Positions 22,241 to 31,524 of a stretch of 64,000 nucleotides of DNA are shown piece after piece (within the stretch, counting starts at the first letter, position 1; every line of letters starts with the position of its first letter). The stretch lies in contig WBZZ01001399.1 in the NCBI GenBank assembly GCA_019918135.1, positions 5,001-69,000 on the forward strand, in the 5' to 3' direction. The position numbers were made by a program, and so were the translations under genes. This DNA comes from Paulinella micropora. Its lineage: Eukaryota > Cercozoa > Imbricatea > Euglyphida > Paulinellidae. The notes below the pieces were generated by a model. The model had not been told where the DNA came from. It ran no database searches and saw only the letters and a program-made list of their open reading frames with translations.

Positions 22241-24532
22241 GTCAAAAAGAAAAGTGCTCACACATATTACTACTACACTCAACAGAAACGTACCGCATCC
22301 ACACCGACGGGGATTGACACCGGTTGCTTTCCCGCAGGATGGTTCTTCCAAAATCCCGGCCCGTAATCGGTCAATGGGAACATGCCGATGTAAAAATCTG
22401 CAACCAGTACCGGAATGGGAAACTTCCCCCCCTCTTTTTTCGTCGGCATGGTGAAGACCACATTCTCTCCTGAAAATTCTGCAGCATGATCAATCAAGCC
22501 GCCTCCTTGAGAAGCAGGAATGTTTCCTGCTAAAATTTGCTCGCGTTTGTTCATGTTCAGCTTCCATATCTTGCGCTTGAGCCTCAACGTGTGGGTGCCG
22601 GGGTTCGCTGCAATGATTTTGAACTGTTCGGGATCCGTGACCTCGTCGAACTCTTCGCCGAAAAATTCCAACCGTGGATTGTGATCCCCGTCAAACCCGT
22701 TCAAGCGGAGGCCACTGGAACCAATGAAATCTCCAAGCTTGCCCCCATTGATGGGCATTGCATAAACCTTCACGCAATCCGCACCCAACTCCTTGCATTC
22801 GTCGCCAGCGATGGTTCGCATGTCTAACAGCCCCCACTTCCACTTTGGAAGCGTGGTGCTCCGCTTGGGCCTCGCGGAACTGCATAAAAAAATTATGCAT
22901 TAATATTTGATTGAAGAAATGAACTTACCCGGGGGAGATGGCAGGGGATGCGCTGTCCGCTGCACTAGTCTTGCGCGAAGGGCTGCACTTCTCTTGCCGC
23001 AGCCAGACAGCCTTCGGAAGTGGAACATCCGAAGGCCAAGCATTGTTACCAGCAAACAGATGGGGCTCAAACGCAGCAGAGATAAAATTCTTCACATACT
23101 CGTCAGAAACGTTGCCAGGATGGACATTCCAGTCCTTGGTGGTCGCGATCGGATCTATGTCTCCCTCCTCGCAGAAAACAAACTCAACAGATGGTTAAAA
23201 CACACCCTCCGCCGTGATTTCCTCCACCTGGCGCGCAAGCATAACTGCACGTCGACCCATCGTGAAGGTATCTTCAGTCGCTTGCTTCTTCTCCAACCAG
23301 CGACCAGGCCTGCAGCAGTGCAAGCATTATTACAGCTTTCTATCACAGCTACGCCAGTAAGTACCCCAAGCACGCCAACCTCTCTGCACTACTACTAGGG
23401 CCTCGGGTCGTGAGCCAGCAATCCAGCGACTACCAGTCCACAAGCAGTGAAGGAATGCGTGCACAATCTAGAAAAAAAAAAGTACCCCTATCTCTAATCC
23501 CAGATCACTCCAGTACTGCTTGATGAGCAGCGAAAAATAAATGACAGCATTGATCATGGGGTCCGTGAGCGCTAAGAGAAGCCTATCATCACATAGCACT
23601 GCTTTATTGTACCATTCATGAAAACAGCACGTACCCTTTCTGCAATTCAACTTTTTCCTCTTGCGAGGCATCCTGCGCGAACTTAACGTAGTACTTCTTG
23701 GTGTTGGGGATTGCCCAATACTTCAAGGCTGGCTTCGGATTGACTACGAGCTGAAGTATGCGCCTGGGCTGTTTAGGCGCGCCGGTGAGGGGCGGCGACA
23801 CATCTTCACGCGCGGGGGAAGGCGGCGGCACATCTTTACCCGCGGGGGAGGCGGCGGCACATCTTCACGCGCGGGGGGAGGCGGCGGCACATCTTTACGC
23901 GCGGGGGGAGGCGGCGGCACATCTTCTTCATTGAGACGCAGGACTGCGTTCTGTTGCAGCAGACCTGACTTGGCAGCTTCGGAAAACTTGCTGATGTTCT
24001 GCAAGTCCTTTTGCAACTGCAGCTGCTGTTCCGCCGTCAGCTCAGTCCTTTCCTCCTCGCGGCCGTTGTGCTTCGACTCGCTGTCAGAACATTAAATAAT
24101 AATATTGCAATGCAAATCAAAGTAGTAAACCTGTCATTGGGGTCGGAGTTGCCTTTTGCCGCAGCCGGGCTCTTGAGAAGAAGAAAAAGGAGAAGAAGAA
24201 GAAGGAGAAGAAAAAGAAGGAGGAGAATAAGGAGGAGGAGAAGAAGGAAGAGAAGAAGGAGAAGAAGAAGAAAAAGAAGCATAGTTGTAGCAATACTATC
24301 AGCTGCATTAGCAGTTACTAGTACTAGTAGTAGTAGTAGTAGTAGGAGGGGGAGGAGGAGGAGGTCTGGAGAAGAAGAAGAAGAAGAAGAAGAAGAAGAA
24401 GAAGAAGAAGAAGAAGAAGAAGAGTAGTAGTGGTAGTAGTAGCAGCAGTAGCAGTAGTAGTAGTAGTATTGGTAGTAGTAGAGGGAGGAGGAGGAGGAGG
24501 AGGAAGAAGAAGAAGAAGAAGAAGAAGAAGAA

Positions 24533-24569
<37 letters not shown>

Positions 24570-25430
24570 AGTAGTAGTAGCAGCAGTAGCAGTAGTAGTA
24601 GTAGTAGTATTAGTAGTAGTAGAGGGAGGAGGAGGAGGAGAAGAAGATGAACAAGAAGAAAGAAGAAGAAGAAGAAGAAGAAGAAGAAGAAGAAGAAGAA
24701 GAAGAAGAAGAAGAAGGAGAAGGAGAAGGAGGAAGAAGAAGAAAAAAAAGAAGAATGTATATAGTTGTAGTAAAACTAGCAGCTGCAGTGAGGAGGAGGA
24801 GAAGATGAAGAAGAAGAAAGCAAAAAAAAGAAATTCAATTACTACCCCTCGGCTTGTTTGCTGTTATTGTTAGCAGCTTGATCTGCCATCTCGTTTGCCA
24901 AGGCGCGCTTGGTTTGTTTTCTCTTTTTCTGTGCCGCCTGCAGACAATGTCATGTATGTGCATGGCATATGTATGTATCATTGATTTGCCAACCGGTTTG
25001 CATTGCTTCTTTTTTGGAGGCGACTTAGAAGAAGGGCTTGCAGCTTCAGGCTCTTCTGCAGGTAGCGCAGTGTTTGCTGCAGGTGCTTTGCCCCTTCGAA
25101 CTCTGCGCCCTCTTGCAGACGGCAGATCTTGAAAGATCTTGTTCTTGGAGGCCAGAACAAATGTTTTCCCAGAAGGAACGTACGTGTGTACGACGTTATC
25201 TGGTACACTGTGCCATGCCTTGGCCTCTGCCTTGGGGGAAGGAAAATTCCAATACTTTGCAGTAACTTCTGGGGGATAATGCAATCCTGCAAGTTTTTCC
25301 AATTCGGTTCGCCGTTGGTTTTCAAAAAAATGCGTTGCCCCTGATCGTCCCTCTCCACCCGAAAATTTTGCATGCTCGAGACAACATGCTTGTCTACTGA
25401 ATCGTCACCTTTGGGCTTTCCAGAACTCAT
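21414..25430 (-). CDS. Multi-exon protein with CxCxxC repeats, unknown function
   Basis: Readable parts from the 5' end: MSSGKPKGDDSVDKHVV (25430), a module KYWNFPSPKAEAKAWHSV with KTFVLASKN (25.1-25.27 kb), a basic patch QKKRKQTKRALANEMADQ (about 24.85 kb), a helical stretch TAEQQLQLQKDLQNISKF and 30-bp tandem repeats giving VPPPPPAR (23.8-24.0 kb), a second module LKYWAIPNTKKYYVKF (23.65-23.75 kb), a third with TKDWNVHPGNVSDEYVKN (22.93-23.19 kb), a 180-residue block (22.3-22.8 kb), and the Pro/Lys-rich CxCxxC tail (21.41-22.24 kb). Introns with GT-AG edges fit, for example from GTACGT near 22.29 kb to CAG near 22.24 kb. The GAA-rich 24.17-24.84 kb would be intronic. A T7 run near 25.32 kb coincides with a frame change, so this copy may be damaged or the first exon boundary may lie there. 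Domain family unknown. Confidence 0.6.
24170..24830. repeat. Purine-rich GAA/GAG/GTA low-complexity tract
   Basis: About 650 bp of near-pure AAG, AGG and AGT triplets on the plus strand. The long frames on both strands are artefacts of this composition. It lies where an intron of the minus-strand gene is expected. Confidence 0.9.
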
Positions 25431-25919
25431 TTCTCAATTCACTAAGTGAGTGTTGGAGGGAAATTCGACTTGAACAAAAGACACACCGGTCGGAGGTGGA
25501 AAAAGTGGCTGAAATGCCACTTTTCCAGTGTGGATTCCCTTTTTTTTCCAACGTACAGGGGTGCACTCTCGTCGTCTTCAAGGCCACTACTTGTCTTCTG
25601 TGCTGTTTGACAGACGCCCTCGGTATGGTTGATATGATATGATGCTATATGACGTTTGATTTATGACATCTAGGGCGTCTGTCAAGTTTTTTGGACCTAG
25701 TTCTATCGGGAAAAAGTAAAAGTGCTGCACTTTGAAAAGGTCTCATGTTTTTCTTTTTTTTAAATCAAAACACGTTGCTCCACGACCACAGGCATGCTGG
25801 CATGTCTTGCCCGACCCCTGTGAAGCCGCTGGCAGTGCCTAGCGCGGCAGCAATAAGGCTTGCAAGGGCCAAAGCTTCCAAGTATGCGAAATATTATTAT
25901 ATAATATACCACTGCTAGA
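25431..25919. promoter_or_regulatory. Divergent promoter region with inverted repeat
   Basis: This separates the minus-strand CxCxxC gene from the plus-strand SAP gene. It contains a perfect 14-bp inverted repeat, TTGACAGACGCCCT (25607-25620) and AGGGCGTCTGTCAA (25672-25685), around a 51-bp AT-rich centre. It may be a shared operator or a small foldback element. Confidence 0.55.
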
Positions 25920-27050
25920 ATGGAGTTGGATATCAGCTCAACACTTGTTTCTCATGCCCTCACACTGTCAAACATGGTTTTTTATGATAGAAAACATGAA
26001 TCCAACATATCAGGGCCTGCAGTATTTCCTGTTTGTGGCAGGCTAACTGGCTACAGTGGGCATGAAGTGCAGCACTCACCTGGTGATCTACTAGACACTA
26101 CTACGCTAGTTGATGATGAATCCGAGCATTCCTCATGTTCGTCAACAGCAACCGACAGCACTCTATTCATGCATGGCTGTAGCACGTCAGCTGGTTCATG
26201 TTCAGACTCAGGGTGTCAGTCTAGTCAGTCTGCGGGATCGCGATCGTTTCAAAGACAGGGTGGACACTCAAGAAAGCGTATCGACGAGAGAACCGTTTCC
26301 GAACAGCATGCCAAGAGGCTCAAGAAGAGTAGGGAGTACCAGGCATGTAAACGGTCAGCTGCAGTAGTGGAGGCTGAGTTTCCTAGTGATGAAGAGCTGC
26401 AGGCCATGTTGCTCTCTGCGCAAGGGCGACAGAGATTTCCCAAAACCAGTGCCCTCCTAGAAACTAACAAGGCTCAGGCTGCAGCTGCTTCTGCCATTGG
26501 TGACATTGTTGCTGAATTGCCGGCTCGTTCTGCACACAAGCAAACAATTATCGGCAAGCTGAGGGGCAAGATGTCGGCGAAGGAGTTCCAGTCCTTCTTT
26601 ACTTCCGTCAGTGAGAGGTATGCACGCAAAGCACTCGCTGTGCAGAAAAAAGTCCTGGAAGGACGTGCCAAAGGGGAAAAGCCTGATAAAGTCGACATTT
26701 TCGAACAGAAAAGAACGACTGATGAATCCCGCGAGGCTTTTTCTCAGTGGGAGAAGAAAGCGACTGCAAGGATTGTGTTGGAGAACACGGGCGCTAAGTC
26801 AGGGCGAGAAACTCTTTACTGGTATGGAACCACAGGTTCTTTCTACAAATCTTACCGCGCTGAGCTTTTCCCCAATATCTACAAGGCCATGGTCGCTGAC
26901 GCAGGGTCTGTAGAGCGCCTGGTGTACGAACTGAAGGGCACCCAGTGGGTTGCTGATAATGCAAGAGCCTACACGTGCGGCGGTCGTTGTGGCAATGCAT
27001 GCAATCATTTTACAGGCCGTGAAATGAAGCATCCTTGTACAAGATCCTGA
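25920..27050 (+). CDS. Plus-strand ORF 1 of the 8.67-kb transposon, unknown
   Basis: The open frame of 376 residues starts MELDISSTLVSHALTLSN. The first 130 residues are Ser-rich and probably disordered, followed by a basic patch (HSRKRIDERTVSEQHAKRLKK) and a helical region with ARSAHKQTIIGKLRGKMSAKEF and SERYARKALAVQKKVLEGRAKG. The end, YTCGGRCGNACNHFTG, has a cysteine cluster. It is probably joined by splicing to the downstream frames: CATTTTACAG near 27.01 kb looks like an acceptor, and KILKEDNITFRCITKTVPC (27.04 kb) continues in another frame. No family recognised. It could be the N-terminal part of the transposase. Confidence 0.5.
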   Translation: MELDISSTLVSHALTLSNMVFYDRKHESNISGPAVFPVCGRLTGYSGHEVQHSPGDLLDTTTLVDDESEHSSCSSTATDSTLFMHGCSTSAGSCSDSGCQSSQSAGSRSFQRQGGHSRKRIDERTVSEQHAKRLKKSREYQACKRSAAVVEAEFPSDEELQAMLLSAQGRQRFPKTSALLETNKAQAAAASAIGDIVAELPARSAHKQTIIGKLRGKMSAKEFQSFFTSVSERYARKALAVQKKVLEGRAKGEKPDKVDIFEQKRTTDESREAFSQWEKKATARIVLENTGAKSGRETLYWYGTTGSFYKSYRAELFPNIYKAMVADAGSVERLVYELKGTQWVADNARAYTCGGRCGNACNHFTGREMKHPCTRS

Positions 27051-27224
27051 AAGAGGATAATATTACCTTCCGCTGCATTACGAAGACCGTTCCCTGCCGG
27101 TGGCATGATAAATGGGAAAGATGGAAAGCCGAGCTCAAGCGTGAACAGGCAAAGCCAGAGGGCAAGCAGGACCTGAAGCTGATCCAGCGACTGAAGGCGA
27201 AGGTAATGAGTTGCTAACGACACG

Positions 27225-28979
27225 ATGAGCAGTACCAGGCGCAGCGCAGGTCGATATTTCTTGCCTGTGCACATCGCAGCCGCTGAGTTTATGTGTTGCA
27301 TGCTACGCAGCTATATCCAGGCTAAGGTCGAGAGTTTGGAGGCTGGGTCCGGGGAGTGGGTCATTTACCAAGATTATTTATCTTGGTATTGTGAAACAGG
27401 CTGCAAGATGAATGATCTGCTCTTTACTGTAGTCACCCGCCGCGCCGACGGCCAGTTGCAATACGAGTACATCCACAACATCATGATGGTTGAGCACACT
27501 GGCGCAACCACCCGTTACTGCTGGGACTATCATCTGAGGAGCAAGGAAGATGGAGGAAGCGGGGAGATCTCTTCTTTTCCCGGCCCTGGTACTCGCACTG
27601 GCGATGGCGGCGGCGACTTTCAGAACTATGAGTTCGTTTTTTCCGAGGCGCACTACTGGGAGAAGTATGGAGTGGATATCAGCACGGACATGCTGTGTGC
27701 ATTTCATGCGTGGAACCCATGCGACGGAGCAAAGAGGAAGTTTACCAAGGTCTTCACTAAAGACCAGGTCGAGCAAGGGCGCGGCTTCGCTCTTGTCGAG
27801 GAGTGGCTTGAGTCAGCGCAGGGAGCGGGATATGACAACAACCGGTTCTATGGTCACGACGCAGACGTGATCGAGAAGTGGGTGAAAGAGAACAAGGTTG
27901 AACCTCGCAAACTCAGTTCTTGGGGCCTTCGCAACTTGCGCTCGTTTCGTTACTCCAGGCCCACCCTCACTTCTGGCAAACAGTTCATTAGCGGTGTTGC
28001 CTTTGGTGCTTACACTAGCGTTGCGCCCGACGCCGACCGCATTGTCCTTGACATGCGATCGGACGAAGTCGCTGGCGGCAAGAGGTGCGAGCCATGCACA
28101 CAGCGGTTTAAGCAGCCCCATCCATCGCACAAAGGCGTCGACAAATGCCCATCGAAGAATGGCCGAGGGGAGCGTGTGGCAGCGGTTCATGTGCAGTCTG
28201 GTGCAACTGCGGACCTGACGCGGGAGCAAAAGATTTCATACTTCAAGCGGCTCGCCTCCCAGCGTTCGGCAAACAAGAAGGCAAAGAAGAGCTTCAACGT
28301 TGGGCAATTGCGCAAACCGCGCCTAGCCGAGCTCTGGCAGCAGTTGGGGCTGTCCTCTGTCGGCACGGTACCAGAGTTGAAGGAAAGGCTCCAGGCGCAC
28401 ATGGCACAGCAGCCCAACAGCGTGTCACCCGAGGGCGCAGCAGCCGATAGCGAAGTGCCCGTCAGCAGGCTGCAGAATAAGAGCTTCAACGTTGGGAAAT
28501 TGCGCAAACCGCGCCTAGTCGAGCTCTGTCAGCAGTTGGGGCTATCATCTGTCGGCACGGTACCAGAGTTGAAGGAAAGGCTCAAGGCGCACATGGCACA
28601 GCAGCCCAACAGTGTGTCACCCGAGGGCGCAGCAGCCGACAGCGAAGTGCCCGTCAGCAGTGGAAAGAAAGGGGTGGAGAAGAGAGCTAGCAAGCAGGCT
28701 GCTACAATTAAACCTACTGCTTCTAATTCCTCGGGCGCGGCCGCAGCAGCTTCTACCAGACAGCCTCGCTCCAAGGCGGCGAAGGTAGACTCATATGCTG
28801 AAAGCGACGCAGAAGATGATGAAGGGAGCGAGTACGAAGAGCCCGCAACGCGCTGGATGTGCGCGTATTGTAATTATCCAAATCCATTAGGTCCAGGTGA
28901 TCAGGAATTCGCAGGATGCATTAACTGCGGTGGCTTGGCTTCATCTGATGATGAATCAGATCTGGAGGAGGATGAGTGA
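27225..28979 (+). CDS. Putative transposase with two SAP repeats and a zinc finger
   Basis: The open frame encodes 584 residues. Residues 1-240 contain VIYQDYLSWYCETGCKMNDLL, NYEFVFSEAHYWEKYGVDI and MLCAFHAWNPCDGAKRKFTK, then a helical part FALVEEWLESAQGAG. The H-W-x-x-CDG-x-K segment recalls the HGK-x-x-CDG-x-x-K box near the last acidic residue of several eukaryotic DDE transposases, but I cannot place the whole triad. A Cys/His patch (KRCEPCTQRF, DKCPSK) follows. Two almost identical SAP-like units (FNVGQLRKPRLAELWQQLGL and FNVGKLRKPRLVELCQQLGL) lie in a 192-bp tandem repeat. The end has a RanBP2-type finger, WMCAYCNYPNP...CINCGG, and an acidic tail. The true start may lie upstream through splicing. 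Confidence 0.6.
   Translation: MSSTRRSAGRYFLPVHIAAAEFMCCMLRSYIQAKVESLEAGSGEWVIYQDYLSWYCETGCKMNDLLFTVVTRRADGQLQYEYIHNIMMVEHTGATTRYCWDYHLRSKEDGGSGEISSFPGPGTRTGDGGGDFQNYEFVFSEAHYWEKYGVDISTDMLCAFHAWNPCDGAKRKFTKVFTKDQVEQGRGFALVEEWLESAQGAGYDNNRFYGHDADVIEKWVKENKVEPRKLSSWGLRNLRSFRYSRPTLTSGKQFISGVAFGAYTSVAPDADRIVLDMRSDEVAGGKRCEPCTQRFKQPHPSHKGVDKCPSKNGRGERVAAVHVQSGATADLTREQKISYFKRLASQRSANKKAKKSFNVGQLRKPRLAELWQQLGLSSVGTVPELKERLQAHMAQQPNSVSPEGAAADSEVPVSRLQNKSFNVGKLRKPRLVELCQQLGLSSVGTVPELKERLKAHMAQQPNSVSPEGAAADSEVPVSSGKKGVEKRASKQAATIKPTASNSSGAAAAASTRQPRSKAAKVDSYAESDAEDDEGSEYEEPATRWMCAYCNYPNPLGPGDQEFAGCINCGGLASSDDESDLEEDE
28288..28663 (+). repeat. 192-bp tandem repeat encoding SAP units
   Basis: Two units of 192 bp (64 codons), differing at only a handful of bases, keep the frame and double the SAP-like segment and the linker ending in DSEVPVS. 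Confidence 0.9.
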
Positions 28980-29471
28980 GTGGGCGTGGTTTTTTTTTAT
29001 TTTTAGCAGCTGAATGAGGCCAATCATGTTGAAAGTCCTTAGAAATGTAGCTGCTTGAGATGCTGACACTGTGTCTTTGCACTCGCACTGCAGGACTTTG
29101 AATTATTGCATGTTGTCACTAGCTTAGCGTACTTGTACTGGCGAGTGGCTGGCGGGTGCCACCAGGACCAGAAAAAAATAATTAGTGGCAACAAAAGCTG
29201 AATTCAATTAAATCTGCATCGAAATCGTGTTTGTATCGTTTGTACTTACGCGCTGATAGCAGGTAACATGTAGCACGTGCACTTTGCAAGTACCGGTGCA
29301 GGCCGCTATCTGCTATGGTCTGCATGCTCATCTACGCACCTTAATAATAGTTCAAACATTGTTTTTTTGCATTAAAATACAATATTACAGCTTTAAACAG
29401 TGTTCTACGTCATTATTTTAATATTTGAAACTTTGCATGCAAAAAAAGTTTCCCTACGACCGGACCCGGGG
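28980..29471. other. Transposon 3' flank, no gene
   Basis: A non-coding stretch between the SAP gene and the right terminal repeat, AT-rich in its second half. I see no copy of the left subterminal repeats. Confidence 0.6.
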
Positions 29472-29497
29472 CGGCCCCTACTCCATAAGTCTCTGTC
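29472..29497 (-). repeat. Right terminal inverted repeat of the 8.67-kb transposon
   Basis: Inverse of 20831-20856 with one mismatch. Followed by the second copy of ATGAT (29498-29502). Confidence 0.9.
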
Positions 29498-29873
29498 ATG
29501 ATAACTACATTGAACTTATTGAAATGTTTCCTTGTAATAACAGAATGGAACTTTGTAAGCGAGAAGGAGAACTAATAAGACAAACGGAAAACTGTGTCAA
29601 TAAGAGAATTGAAGGCCGTACATGAAGGCAGTGGAAAGAAGATAACAAAGAAGATAGGAAACAAAAAGACAAAATTTATCATGAAATTAACAAAAAAAGA
29701 ATATCAAAACAGAAAAAAGAATACAAAAAAAAAACACAAAGAGTTTTTCAAGGAATACAACAGACAATACAATAAACACAATAAAGAAAAAATACAAGAA
29801 AACAGAGCAAAATTAATTGAGTGCGAATGGAGTTATGATTTCAAATCCTCATTTGAAACGACATACAAGGACT
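29498..29873 (+). pseudogene. GIY-YIG nuclease, left end, second part
   Basis: NYIELIEMFPCNNRMELCKREGELIRQTENCVNKR is the typical C-terminal half of this GIY-YIG group (catalytic Glu in KREGELI). It continues into a Lys/Asn/Tyr-rich tail (EYNRQYNKHNKEKIQENRAK) and a CxC-like start of a zinc ribbon (LIECEW). Severed from the first part by the nested transposon. Broken. Confidence 0.8.
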
Positions 29874-29923
29874 GATAAACATAAAATAATGATGGAAAAA
29901 GTTGGTTTAAATATATTCGGTTA

Positions 29924-30790
29924 TTAAAGGTCTAACTTTTTAACTCTCTTTTTAAGACGAGAAGAAGTTCTTATAATATCGCTGCCAATACTTTCTCTTT
30001 TTAGTTGTTCTTTCGTTTTTTTCTCTTTAGTAATTTGTTTAACTTTATCGGCTAACTGCTCCTTCAGTTCTTCTTCTTCAGGTTGTTCTCTAATATTAGT
30101 TTTTAATAATTTATCAGGACTAACTAAATCTTCCTCTGATAGCACAATCTTATAGCCCTTACGGCCCTTAACCTTAAATATAGTTTTACTAAATTGCTTG
30201 TCGCCTTTAGAAAAAATAGTTATTTGGAGTTCCTTTCTTACCCTTGTATTTACTGGGAATTCATGAATTAAAGGATTTCTGTATATTTTCTGAGTTCCTT
30301 TCAGCCCCTTCATCATTAATAGGAACTGCTTTTATTGTTGTATGATATGTTTTATTATAAGCATAAACAACCTCATGAAAAATCGGCACCCATTGAAAAT
30401 TTTCATTGAATTCCCATATTAAACTTAATTCATTCCGTATTGTTCTAATAAATCTATCTATTATTCCCATTGTTCTGTGGTCTCCTACCTGAACCGGTCT
30501 GTGTTCAATATTGTTCTGTCTAAAATATTCAGCCACTTGACCCTTAAACTCACCGCCATTATCTGAAGTAATATTTCTAGGGACTTCTTTTGTAAATATT
30601 TTTTTTAATCCTTCCAAAACATAACCTGTAGTTTTATTTTTAATTGGTTCAATCCACCCACGACGGCTATAGACATCAAGGGCTACTAGTCCGAAATTAT
30701 AGTTTGCATTGCCTTTCTTTGTTGCAACCTTTGACATATCCATTAAGTCCATAAATACTTGGCTTAGTGGTTTAGCCTCGGGGGGCAGTT
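29924..30790 (-). pseudogene. Polinton integrase
   Basis: A retroviral-type integrase core: DLMDMSKVATKKG, LVALDVYSRRGWIEP and ITSDNGGEFKGQVAEYF, with a third block near GIIDRFIRTIRNE. The C-terminal segment (FPVNTRVRKELQITIFSKG...VKGRKGYKIVLSEED) fits the usual small beta domain, then a basic tail. The enzyme would insert the element into host DNA. It is broken (about two breaks). Confidence 0.85.
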
Positions 30791-30942
30791 ATTGTGTTCC
30801 ATATCTTAGCGGGCTTTGATTACTTGTGTATTTCAATTGCTTCTTCAAGTTTTTCTTTCCGCTCTGTCTGCTCAGGAGTTTCTTGTTGTTGTTGTTGTTG
30901 TTGTTGCTGCTCATTTGTGTGCTTATTATCCATTGTATATTA

Positions 30943-31460
30943 TTAGAATTTTAATAAACATTTTTCAATATCATTATTCTGTTCTTTCTTGCTTGGTTTC
31001 TCTGCTTGATTATGAACATTAATTGATATGTTTGACTTCTTACCATTTCCTTTCTTAGATTTAGGCTTCGGCTCTTCTTCACTTTCTTCACTTTCGCTTT
31101 CGCTATCGTCAGGTTCAGGCTCAGGCACAGGCTTTTTACTTACTTTCTTCTTTGCTTCGCTTTCTTTCTTCTTATTTTCATCTTAGCCATCTTTTCTGCA
31201 ATGATATCAGTAAAATCACATTCTTCATCGCTCTCCCTGCTTTCTTCTGGTGTATCATCTTGGTCTTTTCCGTTAATGATATCATTAGCAACACCCATTT
31301 CGGCCATGCGGTTTATCTTTTCCTCCATCTCTTCATCATCGCCTACATAAGCATTTCACTTTGCTAATTTCTCTTTCGCTATTTCAACCTTATGTTGCTT
31401 TTTGCTCTTACTTTCCACAGCCTTACCCCAGTTCTTACGACTTGCTTCGGGAGACTGCAT
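30943..31460 (-). pseudogene. Charged low-complexity protein, unknown
   Basis: The minus strand shows acidic stretches (SDEECDFTDIIAEKMAKM; PEPDDSESESEESEEEPK) and a basic stretch (KSKKGNGKKSN). It lies between the integrase and the fibre gene, pointing away from the latter. No domain recognised. Broken. Confidence 0.35.
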
Positions 31461-31524
31461 TTATACTAAGATTATTATATTTTAGTATTTTTTAAATAAA
31501 TAAATACTTAATTAATATACGAAT

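Larger units (their letters stand above)
20831..29497. mobile_element. DNA transposon, 8.67 kb, family not assigned
   Basis: It is flanked by a 5-bp direct duplication ATGAT (20826-20830 and 29498-29502). The ends are inverted repeats of 26 bp with one mismatch (left GACGGAGACTTATGGAG..., right inverse GACAGAGACTTATGGAG...), followed by a second short shared block, TCGTAGG. Inside are a divergent pair of genes: a minus-strand multi-exon gene with CxCxxC repeats (21.41-25.43 kb) and plus-strand ORFs with SAP and RanBP2-type zinc-finger segments (25.92-28.98 kb). Its base composition is visibly more GC-rich than the surrounding element. I recognise no known transposase family with certainty. 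The plus-strand protein is the likelier transposase. Confidence 0.85.

Noticed and set aside
21507-22454. 315-residue plus-strand frame rich in Leu and Arg
   Set aside because: Antisense of the CxCxxC exon; the Cys pattern on the minus strand is far more regular.
24011-24873. Plus-strand frames rich in Arg, Glu and Val
   Set aside because: Produced by GAA/GAG/GTA triplet runs; no motif, and the opposite strand is equally open.
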